Origin: Pseudomonas hydrolytica | GTDB taxonomy: Bacteria > Pseudomonadota > Gammaproteobacteria > Pseudomonadales > Pseudomonadaceae | Length of the DNA stretch: 64,000 nucleotides | Direction of reading: 5' to 3' | Assembly: GCF_021495345.1 (NCBI RefSeq) | Contig: NZ_CP099397.1 | Span: 434,001 to 498,000 of the forward strand | Part shown: positions 11,123-19,389 of the stretch, piece after piece | How positions within the stretch are numbered: position 1 is the first letter of the stretch | How the letters are laid out: the number at the start of each line of letters is the position of its first letter | The notes under the pieces: model-generated | Databases searched by the model: none | What the model saw: the letters and a program-made list of their open reading frames with translations, nothing else | What the model was told of the DNA's origin: nothing | Translations under genes and position numbers: made by a program

Positions 11123-12036
11123 GGTTGGAACTCCTTGATGCTGTCGCTGCGCAGCAGGTAGCCGGTGGGGTCCTGTTCCAGGCGACGGGAGAAGCCGCGC
11201 AGGGCGCTGAGGGTGTCGCGCAGCTCGCCAATCGCCGGGCCCAGTTCGCCGAGGCCCTGCATGCCGCTGTCCAGGGCGCTGCGGTTGCTTTCCAGCAGTT
11301 GCTCGATGCTGCGGCTGCTGCGCTCCAGCGAGGCCATCAGGCGTTCGGCGTTGTCCAGGGCCTGGCTACCCTGGCCGTTGAGCAGGCGGTTGGCGGTGCG
11401 CATCAGTTCGGCCGCTTCGCGGGTGGCGGCGCCGGCCTGCTGCAGAGCGGCGCTGAGTTCGTCGCGCTGGCTGGCGATACCGGCCGTGGCCTGCTCCAGG
11501 TTCTCCAGGGTGCGCGAGACGCGCTCGGCATTCTCGCGTGAGAGCATGCGGTTGGCGCGGTTGAGCAGGCGGGTGATGTTGCTCACCAGGTCCTCGCCAT
11601 TGGCCATCAGCCGGGAAAGCGGCGAGCGGTCGGCGATGATGATCCCTGGCTGACCATCCTTGCCTTCCAGTGGCGGGCTTTCCGGGCTGCCGCTGTACAG
11701 CTGGATCACGGCCAGGCCGGTAATGCCGGTGATCGACAGGCGCGCCCGGGTGTCCTGCTTGATCGGCGTATGGCCGGCGATGCGGATGCGCGCGCGCACC
11801 GTGCGCGGATCTTCCGGGTCGAGGCCGAGGCTGATCACGTCGCCGACCTTGATCCCGCTGTACTGCACCGCGCTGCCCTGCGACAGGCCGCTGACCGCTT
11901 CGTTGAAGATCACTTCGTAATCGGTGAAGGCGCGATCGGCACCGGCCTTGTTCAGCCACAGGGCGAACAGCAGCGCGGCGCCCACCGTGAGCACGGTGAA
12001 CAGGCCGATCAGCACGTGATGGGCTCTGGGTTCCAT
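11119..12036 (-). CDS. MCE (MlaD-like) substrate-binding protein
   Basis: 305 residues: a short cytoplasmic tip, one N-terminal transmembrane helix (about residues 8-28, VLIGLFTVLTVGAALLFALW), a single MCE domain (about 38-125, with FNEAVSGLSQGSAVQYSGIK and LSITGITGLAVIQLY) and a long helical/coiled-coil C terminus. Such proteins form periplasmic hexamers that carry lipids between inner and outer membrane. ATG 12036 directly abuts the ATPase stop. Together with the ATPase, permease and lipoprotein it makes a complete MCE exporter/importer separate from the canonical mla operon. Confidence 0.9.
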   Translation of the reverse strand: MEPRAHHVLIGLFTVLTVGAALLFALWLNKAGADRAFTDYEVIFNEAVSGLSQGSAVQYSGIKVGDVISLGLDPEDPRTVRARIRIAGHTPIKQDTRARLSITGITGLAVIQLYSGSPESPPLEGKDGQPGIIIADRSPLSRLMANGEDLVSNITRLLNRANRMLSRENAERVSRTLENLEQATAGIASQRDELSAALQQAGAATREAAELMRTANRLLNGQGSQALDNAERLMASLERSSRSIEQLLESNRSALDSGMQGLGELGPAIGELRDTLSALRGFSRRLEQDPTGYLLRSDSIKEFQP

Positions 12037-12822
12037 TCATTGACTCCCTGCCGCGGTGGCGGCCTGTGCGGCCGCGCGTCCACGCGGGCCGTGAAAATAG
12101 TCCTGAATCCAGGCGTCGTCGGTGGCGGCCACCGCCTCCAGGCGATCGGCCACCAGCACCTTCTTCTGCGCCAGCACCGCGACCCGGTCGCAGATGCTGT
12201 AGAGCGTGTCCAGATCGTGCGTGACCAGAAATACACTCAGACCCAGGCTGTCGCTGAGGGTGCGGATCAACTGGTCGAAGGCCGCCGCGCCGATGGGGTC
12301 GAGGCCGGCGGTGGGCTCGTCGAGAAACAGGATATCCGGGTCCAGCGCCAGGGCGCGCGCCAGGGCGGCGCGCTTGACCATGCCGCCGGACAGCGAGCTG
12401 GGGTATTTGTCGGCGGCGTTGCTCGGCAGCCCGGCCAGGGCGATCTTGACCCGTGCCAGGCGCTCGGCCGCGGCGCGCGACAGGCCGGCGTGCTCGATCA
12501 GCGGCAGGGCGATGTTTTCGCTGACGGTCAGCGAGGAGAACAGCGCGCCACGCTGGTACAGCACGCCGAAGCGCCGCTCCAGCTGCGAGCGGCGCTCGGC
12601 CGACAGGCTCAGCAGCTCTTCGCCGAACACCCGCACGGTGCCGGCATTGGGCTGGCGCAGGCCGACGATGCTGCGCAGCAGCACCGACTTGCCGGTGCCC
12701 GAGCCGCCGACCACACCGAGTATCTCGCCGCGATAGAGGTCGAAATCCAGGTGCTCGTGCACCACCTGGCTGCCGAAACGGTTGCACAGGCCGCGCACTT
12801 CGATGATGGTGTCGCGGCTCAC
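12037..12822 (-). CDS. MlaF-like ABC transporter ATP-binding protein
   Basis: 261 residues. Walker A GGSGTGKS, Q-loop region RFGVLYQRGALFSSLTV, ABC signature LSGGMVKRAALARAL, Walker B DILFLDEPTAGLDP and the switch His in LVTHDLDTL. The start is GTG at 12822 inside the permease stop region (GTGA overlap), chosen because MSRDTIIEVRGL is the standard N terminus; the frame is open much further upstream only because it runs antiparallel through the permease gene. It powers the MCE lipid transport complex at the inner membrane. Confidence 0.92.
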   Translation of the reverse strand: MSRDTIIEVRGLCNRFGSQVVHEHLDFDLYRGEILGVVGGSGTGKSVLLRSIVGLRQPNAGTVRVFGEELLSLSAERRSQLERRFGVLYQRGALFSSLTVSENIALPLIEHAGLSRAAAERLARVKIALAGLPSNAADKYPSSLSGGMVKRAALARALALDPDILFLDEPTAGLDPIGAAAFDQLIRTLSDSLGLSVFLVTHDLDTLYSICDRVAVLAQKKVLVADRLEAVAATDDAWIQDYFHGPRGRAAAQAATAAGSQ

Positions 12823-13958
12823 CAGCCCATCTCCATCAGAAACAGCGCCGCCAGGGCGTCGAGCAGGATCACCACGAAGATCGACTGCACCACCGCCGAG
12901 GTGGTGTGCTCGCCCACCGACTGCGCGCTGCCGCTGACCTTGAAGCCCTCCAGGCAGCCGATCAGGGCGATCAGGAAGGCGAAGATCGGCGCCTTGAGCA
13001 GGCCGACCAGAAAGTGCCGCAGCAGGTCGCTGTCCTGCAGGATCGACAGATACATCGTCAGCGGAATGTCCAGGGACACGGCGCACACCACTGCGCCGCC
13101 GACTATGCCGCTGAGCATGGCGATAAAGGTGAGGATCGGCAGGGCGATGAGCATGGCGAACACCCGCGGCAGCACCAGCAGTTCGATCGGGCTCAGGCCC
13201 AGGGTGCGGATGGCGTCGATTTCCTCGTTGGCCTTCATCGAGCCGATCTGCGCGGTGAAGGCGCTGGCGGTGCGGCCGGCCATGAGGATGGCGGTGAGCA
13301 GCACGCCGAATTCGCGCAGGAAGGAAAACGCCACCAGGTTCACCGTGTAGATGCTGGCGCCGAAGTCGGCGAGGATGGTGGCGCCGAGAAAGGCCACCAC
13401 GGCGCCGACCAGGAAGGTCAGCAACGCGACGATGGGCACGGCATTGAGCCCGCACTGCTCCAGGTGCGCGGCCAGCGAAGTCAGGCGCCAGCGCGCCGGG
13501 CGCAGCAGGATGGTGAGCATGCCGCTCAGGGTCAGGCCCATGAAACCGAGCAGTTCCCGGCCGTGACACCAGGTGGTTTCCACCGCTTCGCCGATATGCC
13601 CGAGCACCTCGCGCAGCGCCGAAGGCGTGGCGTGTTGCTGCACCTGCTGACTGCCGGCCATGGCATCGGCCACCGCCAGCAGCAGGGCGCGGCGCTCGGT
13701 GCTCAGACTGTCCTGTTGCGCCAGCTGGCGCAGGCGCTCGCTGCCCAGCAGCTCCACCAGCAGCGCGGCGCCGGCGGTATCCAGCGCGGCCAGGTCGTCG
13801 AGGTCGACGCTTTCCTGGCCGTGCAGGCGTTCGCGCAGGGCCAGCACCTGGGGTTCGAGTCGGCTGTAATGGGCCAGCGTCCAGTCGCCACCGATGCGCA
13901 GGCCGCTGGCGGCGTCCGTGCTGCTGGTCTGGAGCGGGGTCAGGTATGGCGTGGTCAT
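12819..13958 (-). CDS. STAS-MlaE fusion: MCE-system ABC permease
   Basis: 379 residues. Residues 1-110 resemble a STAS domain (GDWTLAHYSRLEP, ESVDLDDLAALDTAGAALLV), the role played by separate MlaB in the canonical system. Residues 130-379 are an MlaE-type permease with five or so membrane segments (LTFLVGAVVAFLGA, LLTAILMAGRTASAFTAQIG, MKANEEIDAIRTLGLSPIELLV). The fusion of MlaB-like and MlaE-like parts is known in this subgroup. It is the first gene of the minus-strand operon. Confidence 0.9.
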   Translation of the reverse strand: MTTPYLTPLQTSSTDAASGLRIGGDWTLAHYSRLEPQVLALRERLHGQESVDLDDLAALDTAGAALLVELLGSERLRQLAQQDSLSTERRALLLAVADAMAGSQQVQQHATPSALREVLGHIGEAVETTWCHGRELLGFMGLTLSGMLTILLRPARWRLTSLAAHLEQCGLNAVPIVALLTFLVGAVVAFLGATILADFGASIYTVNLVAFSFLREFGVLLTAILMAGRTASAFTAQIGSMKANEEIDAIRTLGLSPIELLVLPRVFAMLIALPILTFIAMLSGIVGGAVVCAVSLDIPLTMYLSILQDSDLLRHFLVGLLKAPIFAFLIALIGCLEGFKVSGSAQSVGEHTTSAVVQSIFVVILLDALAALFLMEMGW

Positions 13959-14117
13959 GGCGACAGCTTAGCGCTGCCGGGGGGCGCCAGGCCAGTCGCG
14001 CCGCCGCCGGCTACCTGAGCCGTCGCTGCGTTCGAGCGGCGAACCGCACTAAAGACCGGATGACGGGTGCATGGGCTAAGGTGATGCTCATCGTCCCGAG
14101 CCTAGCGAGCGTGCGCC

Positions 14118-15605
14118 ATGTCCGTCGAACATCTGGATGTCCTGATCATCGGCGCCGGCCTCTCCGGAGTAGGCGCCGCCTGCCATCTCAAGCGCCTTTG
14201 CCCGGGCAAGCGTTTCGCCCTTCTCGAAGGGCGCGAGGCCATGGGTGGCACCTGGGATCTGTTTCGCTATCCGGGCATCCGCTCCGACTCGGACATGTAC
14301 ACACTTGGCTACAACTTCAAGCCATGGACCGATCCGCAGGCCATCGCCGACGGCCCGTCGATCCGTCGCTACATCGAGGAAACCGCCCGCGAGTATGGCA
14401 TCGATGGCCTGATTCGTTATCGGCACAGGGTACTCAAGGCGGACTGGTGCAGCGCCAGCGCCACCTGGCAGTTGCTGGTGCAGCGCGGCGAGGACAGCGA
14501 GCCGCTGCGCATGAGCTGCCAGTTCCTGATGATGTGCACCGGCTACTACCGCTACGAGGCCGGCTACACCCCCGAGTTCGCCGGGCTAGAGGACTACCGG
14601 GGCACCTTCATCCATCCGCAGCTGTGGCCCGAGGGTTTCGACTACAGCGGCAAGCGCATCCTGGTGATCGGCAGCGGCGCCACGGCGGTGACCCTGGTGC
14701 CGGCGCTGGCCGAACGCGCGGCGCAGGTCACCATGCTGCAGCGTTCGCCCAGCTACGTGATCAACCTGCCGCAGCGCGATGCGCTGTCCAATGCGCTGCG
14801 GCGCGTGTTGCCGGAGAAGTGGGTGTATCGCCTGGCACGTGGGCGCAACGTGACCCTGCAGCTGGTCTTCTACAAGCTGGCCAAGCGTTTTCCCAACCTG
14901 GTGCGACGCGTCCTGCTGGGGCTGGTGCGACGCCAGCTGGGCGAGCGGGTCGATCTGCGCCATTTCAGCCCGTCCTACAAGCCCTGGGACCAGCGCGTCT
15001 GTGCGGTGCCCGATGGCGACCTGTTCCGCGTGCTGCGCCAGGGCAAGGCGCAGGTGGTCACCGCCGAGATCGAGCGTTTCACCGCGCAGGGGATTCGCCT
15101 GAAGAACGGCGAAGAGCTGGCTGCCGACGTGATCGTCAGCGCCACCGGCCTGCAGTTGCAGCTGTTCGGCGGCATCGAGGTGCAGGTCGACGGCGTGCCC
15201 TTCGAGGCGCCCAAAAGCATGGGCTACCGCGGCATCATGCTGCGCGATCTGCCCAACCTGGCAGTGGTGATGGGCTACACCAATGCCAGCTGGACGCTCA
15301 AGGCCGATCTTTCCAGCGAGTACTTCTGCCGCCTGATCAGGCACATGGACGCCATCGGCAGGCGCCAGGTGACGCCGCGGGCCGGCGAAGGCACGGTGCG
15401 CCCCGAGCCCTTTCTTGATCTGCAGTCGGGCTACATCGAGCGCGCCGCGCACCTGTTGCCGGCGCAGGGCGACCGCGCGCCCTGGAAGCTGCATCAGAAC
15501 TACCTGCTCGACCTGGCGCTGCTGCGTTATGGCCGGGTGGACGACGGTTATCTGATGTTTTCCGCGCCGCACGCCGCGCAGCAGGCGGCGGTCGCTCAGC
15601 TCTGA
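14118..15605 (+). CDS. Flavin-dependent (Baeyer-Villiger-type) monooxygenase
   Basis: 495 residues. Two Rossmann motifs: GAGLSGVG at residue 12 for FAD and GSGATAV near residue 186 for NADPH, with the Baeyer-Villiger-type fingerprint between them as YRGTFIHPQLWPE (about 161-173). GGTWDLFRYPGIRSDSDMYT after the FAD site is typical of EthA-like enzymes. It should oxygenate a ketone, aldehyde or thioamide; the substrate is not predictable. It is monocistronic and divergent from the MCE operon, with 158 bases between them. Confidence 0.88.
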   Translation: MSVEHLDVLIIGAGLSGVGAACHLKRLCPGKRFALLEGREAMGGTWDLFRYPGIRSDSDMYTLGYNFKPWTDPQAIADGPSIRRYIEETAREYGIDGLIRYRHRVLKADWCSASATWQLLVQRGEDSEPLRMSCQFLMMCTGYYRYEAGYTPEFAGLEDYRGTFIHPQLWPEGFDYSGKRILVIGSGATAVTLVPALAERAAQVTMLQRSPSYVINLPQRDALSNALRRVLPEKWVYRLARGRNVTLQLVFYKLAKRFPNLVRRVLLGLVRRQLGERVDLRHFSPSYKPWDQRVCAVPDGDLFRVLRQGKAQVVTAEIERFTAQGIRLKNGEELAADVIVSATGLQLQLFGGIEVQVDGVPFEAPKSMGYRGIMLRDLPNLAVVMGYTNASWTLKADLSSEYFCRLIRHMDAIGRRQVTPRAGEGTVRPEPFLDLQSGYIERAAHLLPAQGDRAPWKLHQNYLLDLALLRYGRVDDGYLMFSAPHAAQQAAVAQL

Positions 15606-15749
15606 TTCGCCCCGCCTATAGCGAATGTCCTACAAAAAAATGCACAATCGCGCCGCTTTCTTTCCTGGCATTGCGCCACTACCATTTTGCGATCTGTGTC
15701 ACGGATGAGCCAGCGGGTGCCGCGTCACCCATCACATGAGGAGTCGGCC

Positions 15750-15917
15750 ATGAAGGAACAGCGCCATCTACCCGCACTGCGTGCACATATCGAGCAGTTG
15801 CTGAGCAAAGGTTGGGTCATCGCCAGCCGCAGCCCCATGACGCTGCGCAACGGCAGCCGTTGCTATCTGGTGTCCCACGGCATGCTGATCAGCGAGTCGC
15901 CATCGCGCGCCGCCTGA
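15750..15917 (+). CDS. Small uncharacterised protein (55 aa)
   Basis: MKEQRHLPALRAHIEQLLSK then WVIASRSPMTLRNGSRCYLV and a short tail. It is soluble, basic, predicted alpha then beta, and has no family I recognise. The ATG at 15750 has a strong Shine-Dalgarno (GAGGAG, about 7 bases upstream). A good terminator lies 14 bases after the stop, so it looks like an independent short transcript. An earlier in-frame start at 15687 would add a sequence without a ribosome-binding site. Confidence 0.6.
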   Translation: MKEQRHLPALRAHIEQLLSKGWVIASRSPMTLRNGSRCYLVSHGMLISESPSRAA

Positions 15918-15930
15918 TCTCGCTTTCCCG

Positions 15931-15972
15931 ACCGCTGCGCCGCCCATCCCGCCCTGGCGCAGCGGTGTTTTT
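15931..15972 (+). terminator. Intrinsic terminator after the 55-aa gene
   Basis: ACCGCTGCGCC (15931-15941), a 14-nt loop, GGCGCAGCGGT (15956-15966), then GTTTTT. The 11-bp stem is perfect. Confidence 0.8.
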
Positions 15973-16156
15973 GGTTACCGCATGTTGCCTCGGTAGCCAT
16001 CGTCATCTTTCCTCTCGCTCCCGTCCTTTCGGGGCTGTGGCCGTTTTCCACGCTGCGCCTGCCTGGGCGAATCACTGATCGAAGTCGATGTAACGCCTTG
16101 GTCCGGGTGCGGTCTGTGCCTATAACGAACCGGTTGCAGACAAGAGGAGCCACGCC

Positions 16157-17077
16157 ATGCCCAGCCGTCGTCGATTCCTTCACGGCAGCGCCAGCCTGGC
16201 GGCGTTAGCCGCCCTGGCCCCCTGGTTGCCATCATCCGCCCTGGCCTCCAGCACGCTGATGACGCGCACCATTCCCAGCAGTGGCGAGCCCCTGCCGGTC
16301 ATCGGGCTGGGGACCTCGCGCACGCACGACGTGGCCATGACGGACGAGGCGTTGGAGCCCCTGCGCGACGTGCTGCGCGAGCTGGTCAACGGTGGCGCCA
16401 GCCTGGTCGATACCGCGCCCAGCTACGGCCGTGCCGAGGCGGTGTGCGGTGCCCTTGCCGCCGAAAACGATCTGCGTCGCAAGCTGTTCCTGGCCAGCAA
16501 GGTGTCGTCTTCCGGGCGCGCGGCGGGCGAGCGTCAGGTACAGGCCAGCTTCGCTGCGCTCAAGACCGACACCATTGACCTGATGCAGGTGCACAACCTG
16601 CAGGACACCCGCACTCAGCTCGGCCTGCTGCGCGAGCTCAAGGAGCAGGGCAGGGTGCGCTACATCGGCGTGACGCATTACCTGGATTCCGCCCACGAGC
16701 GCCTGCTCGAGGTGTTGCGCCAGGAGCCGGTGGATTTCGTCCAGTTCAACTATTCCATCGGCGAGCGCAATGCCGAGCGCGAGCTGCTGCCCTACTGCGC
16801 CGACAAGGGCATCGCGGTGCTGATCAACCGACCGTTCCAGCGCTCGGCGCTGTTCGACCGGGTGCGCGGCAAGGAGCTGCCGGATTGGGCCACGGTGGAG
16901 CTGGATGCTAATTCCTGGGCGCAGCTGATGCTCAAGTTCATCCTCGCCAACCCCGCCGTGACGGCGGTGATTCCGGCCACCTCCAACCCGCGTTACATGG
17001 CCGACAACATTCTCGCCGGACAGGGCCGCCTGCCCGACGCGGCGCAGCGCCAGCGCATCATCGAGCTGTTCGCCTGA
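16157..17077 (+). CDS. Tat-exported aldo/keto reductase
   Basis: 306 residues. The N terminus is a twin-arginine signal (SRRRFLHG followed by a hydrophobic Ala/Leu stretch, likely cleaved after SSALA near residue 29). The AKR fold follows with the expected tetrad: Asp in VDTAPS, Tyr in SYGRAE, Lys in LASKV and His in MQVHN. NADP(H) would normally be the cofactor, so a periplasmic location is odd unless the protein is exported with cofactor bound. The stop is one base before the next start, so it is co-transcribed and probably co-translated with the MFS-like carrier. Confidence 0.87.
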   Translation: MPSRRRFLHGSASLAALAALAPWLPSSALASSTLMTRTIPSSGEPLPVIGLGTSRTHDVAMTDEALEPLRDVLRELVNGGASLVDTAPSYGRAEAVCGALAAENDLRRKLFLASKVSSSGRAAGERQVQASFAALKTDTIDLMQVHNLQDTRTQLGLLRELKEQGRVRYIGVTHYLDSAHERLLEVLRQEPVDFVQFNYSIGERNAERELLPYCADKGIAVLINRPFQRSALFDRVRGKELPDWATVELDANSWAQLMLKFILANPAVTAVIPATSNPRYMADNILAGQGRLPDAAQRQRIIELFA

Positions 17078-17078
17078 G

Positions 17079-18371
17079 ATGCAGGCGCTCACCCGGCGCC
17101 TGGCGCGGGCGATCAATGCCGAGGAGCAGGAGCTGGCGGCGGTGCTGGCCGGCTTCGCCCTGTTCTTCTGCCTGTTCTCCGGCTATTTCATGCTGCGACC
17201 GATCCGCGAGGCGATGGGCATCACCGGCGGGGTGAACAACCTGCAATGGCTGTTCACCGCCACCTTCGTCGCCATGCTGCTGGCCGTGCCGCTGCTGGCC
17301 TGGCTCAACTCGAAGGTGCCGCGCATCCATTTCATCGACTGGGTGTACGGCTTCTTCTGCCTCAATCTGCTGGTCTTCGTCCTGCTGTTTCGCCTCGATC
17401 ACGACAGCGTCTGGCTGGCGCGCGTGTTCTACGTGTGGATTTCGGTCTACAACCTGTTCGTCGTCTCGGTGGCCTGGAGCCTGATGGCCGATGTGTTCGA
17501 CGGTGCGCAGGCCCGCCGGCTGTTCGCCTTCATCGCCGCGGGCGCCAGCGTCGGCGGGTTGTGCGGGCCGCTGCTGAGCGCTCTGTTGATCGGCACCATC
17601 GGCGAATCCGGGCTGATGCTGATGGCCGCCGTGCTGCTCGCTGCGGCCATGGCACTCAAGCGCTACCTGATGGCCTGGCGTGAACGCCAGGGCGCCGGGC
17701 GGCCGGGAGCGGCGCCCAGCGAGAGCCCGCGCAGGCCGGTGCCGGGCAATCCCTTCAGCGGGCTGACGCGCATGCTCGGCTCGCGTTATCTGCTGGGCAT
17801 CGGCGCATTCATCCTGCTGCTGACCTCGGTCAGCACCTTCCTCTACTTCGAGCAGGCGCGCCTGGTGGCCGAACTGTTCCCGGATCGCGCCGCGCAGGTA
17901 CGGGTGTTCGGCGTGATCGATTTCATCGTGCAGGCCGGCGCCCTGGCCTCGCAGCTGTTCATCACCGGCCGCGTGGCGCAGAAGCTCGGCGTGCGCGTGC
18001 TGCTGTCCGCCGTGCCGGCGCTGGTGTGCCTGGGCTTTATCGGCCTGGCGCTGGCGCCGACCTTCGCCATGCTGGCGGGGCTGATGATCGTGCGGCGCAT
18101 CGGCGAGTACGCCTTCGTCCGGCCGGGGCGGGAGATGCTGTTCGCGCCGCTGGATGCCGAGAGCAAGTACAAGGCGAAGAACTTCATCGACACCGTGGTC
18201 TACCGCGGCGGCGATGCCCTCAGCGGCTGGGCCAAGGCGGGGCTGGACATGCTCGGCCACGGTGCCTGGCTGGTGGCCATGGTCGGTGCGCTGTGCGCCG
18301 CGCTGTGGGGCGTGCTCGGCTGGTACCTGGGCGGGCGCGCCGATCACCAGGCGCAAAGGTCGGGCGGGTGA
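17079..18371 (+). CDS. MFS-like integral membrane carrier (NTP/NDP-exchange-type subgroup)
   Basis: 430 residues with about 11-12 membrane helices. It starts with a short amphipathic stretch, then GFALFFCLFSGYFMLRPIRE. The LRPIRE motif and the VNNLQWLFTATF segment are typical of a bacterial MFS group often annotated as ATP/ADP-translocase-like, although most such genes are in free-living bacteria and their substrate is unknown. A central loop (residues about 205-225) is polar and Pro/Arg-rich. The TGA stop lies within a degenerate family-2 REP. Confidence 0.8.
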   Translation: MQALTRRLARAINAEEQELAAVLAGFALFFCLFSGYFMLRPIREAMGITGGVNNLQWLFTATFVAMLLAVPLLAWLNSKVPRIHFIDWVYGFFCLNLLVFVLLFRLDHDSVWLARVFYVWISVYNLFVVSVAWSLMADVFDGAQARRLFAFIAAGASVGGLCGPLLSALLIGTIGESGLMLMAAVLLAAAMALKRYLMAWRERQGAGRPGAAPSESPRRPVPGNPFSGLTRMLGSRYLLGIGAFILLLTSVSTFLYFEQARLVAELFPDRAAQVRVFGVIDFIVQAGALASQLFITGRVAQKLGVRVLLSAVPALVCLGFIGLALAPTFAMLAGLMIVRRIGEYAFVRPGREMLFAPLDAESKYKAKNFIDTVVYRGGDALSGWAKAGLDMLGHGAWLVAMVGALCAALWGVLGWYLGGRADHQAQRSGG

Positions 18372-18398
18372 AACCGCCATTGCAGGGCCCCGCCCTAC
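18358..18398. repeat. Degenerate inverted REP pair, family 2; covers two convergent stop codons
   Basis: The plus strand reads GTCGGGCGGGTGAAACCGCC from 18358 and the partner ends CCCCGCCCTAC at 18398. These resemble GTAG + GGCGGGT-n3-ACCCGCC. The carrier TGA and the LysR TAG (18395-18397, in a GTAGGGCGGG head) both fall inside. Confidence 0.65.
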
Positions 18399-19291
18399 CC
18401 CACTGCGACGATTTCCTCGATCAGCCACTGCAGCGCGGCGTCGCGCTGACGTTGCGCCAGGCTGACGATCTCGAGGTGGAAGGGGCCCAAGGCGAATGGC
18501 AGGTCGAACAGCTCAAGCGGCAGCAGGGTAGCGAAATGCCGGGCCAGGGCGGTGGGCAGCACTGCCGCCAGCTCGCTGCCGGCGACTATGTGCGCCGCCT
18601 GCAGGTAGTTCGGCGTGGTGTAGAGGATCTGCCGCGACAGGCCCTGTTCGCCCAGCCACTGATCGACCATGCCGCGGGTCTGCCCGCCGTGCACCCATAG
18701 GTGGCGCAGGCGCAGGAAGGTCTCCAGATCCAGGCTGCGCTGGTGCAGCAGCGGATGCTCACGGCGTACCGCCAGCTTGAGCGTCTCGCTCATCCAGCGA
18801 CGGCGGGCGAAACGCGCCGGCATCTCGTCGAAACGGCCCAGCACCAGGTCCAGCTCGCCCTTGTCCAGCGCCTCCATCGGCAGGCTGGGGCTGAGGTGGC
18901 GGATATCGATGCCGATGCCCGGTGCCTTGTGGCTGAGGCGGTCGAGCAGGCGCGGCATGCACACCAGCTCGACGTAATCGGTGACGGCGATGCGAAAGCG
19001 CTGGCGGCTTTCGCCCGGCTCGAAGGCTTCGCCGGCGCTCAGGCTCTGCTCCAGTTGACGCAACGCGCTGCGGATCGGCGCCTCCAGCGCCAGGGCCCGC
19101 GGGGTGGGTTGCATGCGCCGGCCCACGCGCACCAGCAGTGGGTCACCGAGCAGTTCGCGCAGACGGCCCAGGGCATTGCTGACCGCCGGCTGGCTCAGCG
19201 CCAGGTGCTCGGCGGCGCGCGAGACGTTCTGTTCGCGCAGCAGGGCATCGAGCACGCGCAGCAGGTTGAGGTCGAAGTTGGTGAAATTCAT
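18395..19291 (-). CDS. LysR-family transcriptional regulator
   Basis: 298 residues. The N-terminal winged helix-turn-helix is textbook (FDLNLLRVLDALLREQNVSR, then LALSQPAVSNALGRLRELLGD), followed by a PBP2-like effector domain. It is divergent from the 3-hydroxyacyl-CoA dehydrogenase gene with a 98-bp gap, the usual arrangement for a LysR activator of its neighbour. The effector is probably a CoA ester or precursor acid, by inference from the neighbours. The TAG stop is supplied by a REP head. Confidence 0.93.
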   Translation of the reverse strand: MNFTNFDLNLLRVLDALLREQNVSRAAEHLALSQPAVSNALGRLRELLGDPLLVRVGRRMQPTPRALALEAPIRSALRQLEQSLSAGEAFEPGESRQRFRIAVTDYVELVCMPRLLDRLSHKAPGIGIDIRHLSPSLPMEALDKGELDLVLGRFDEMPARFARRRWMSETLKLAVRREHPLLHQRSLDLETFLRLRHLWVHGGQTRGMVDQWLGEQGLSRQILYTTPNYLQAAHIVAGSELAAVLPTALARHFATLLPLELFDLPFALGPFHLEIVSLAQRQRDAALQWLIEEIVAVG

Positions 19292-19298
19292 CTACTGA

Positions 19299-19309
19299 AT
19301 ACGTCGTAT
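19299..19309. promoter_or_regulatory. Candidate LysR operator (ATACG-T-CGTAT)
   Basis: A perfect 5-bp dyad with a 1-nt centre in the intergenic region between the divergent LysR gene and the dehydrogenase gene. It lies just upstream of the LysR start, where autoregulatory sites usually are. Confidence 0.35.
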
Positions 19310-19389
19310 CACAAGACTAAATTTCAAAAATAGTAGCGGCTTGCTTATCGTGACCCAAGCTTTTCTATTGGTGCTCGAGAGGAACAACA

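Noticed and set aside
12823..13569. N-terminal extension of the MCE ATPase through the permease gene.
   Set aside because: The frame is a shadow of the STAS-permease gene; the GTG at 12822 gives a complete ATPase.
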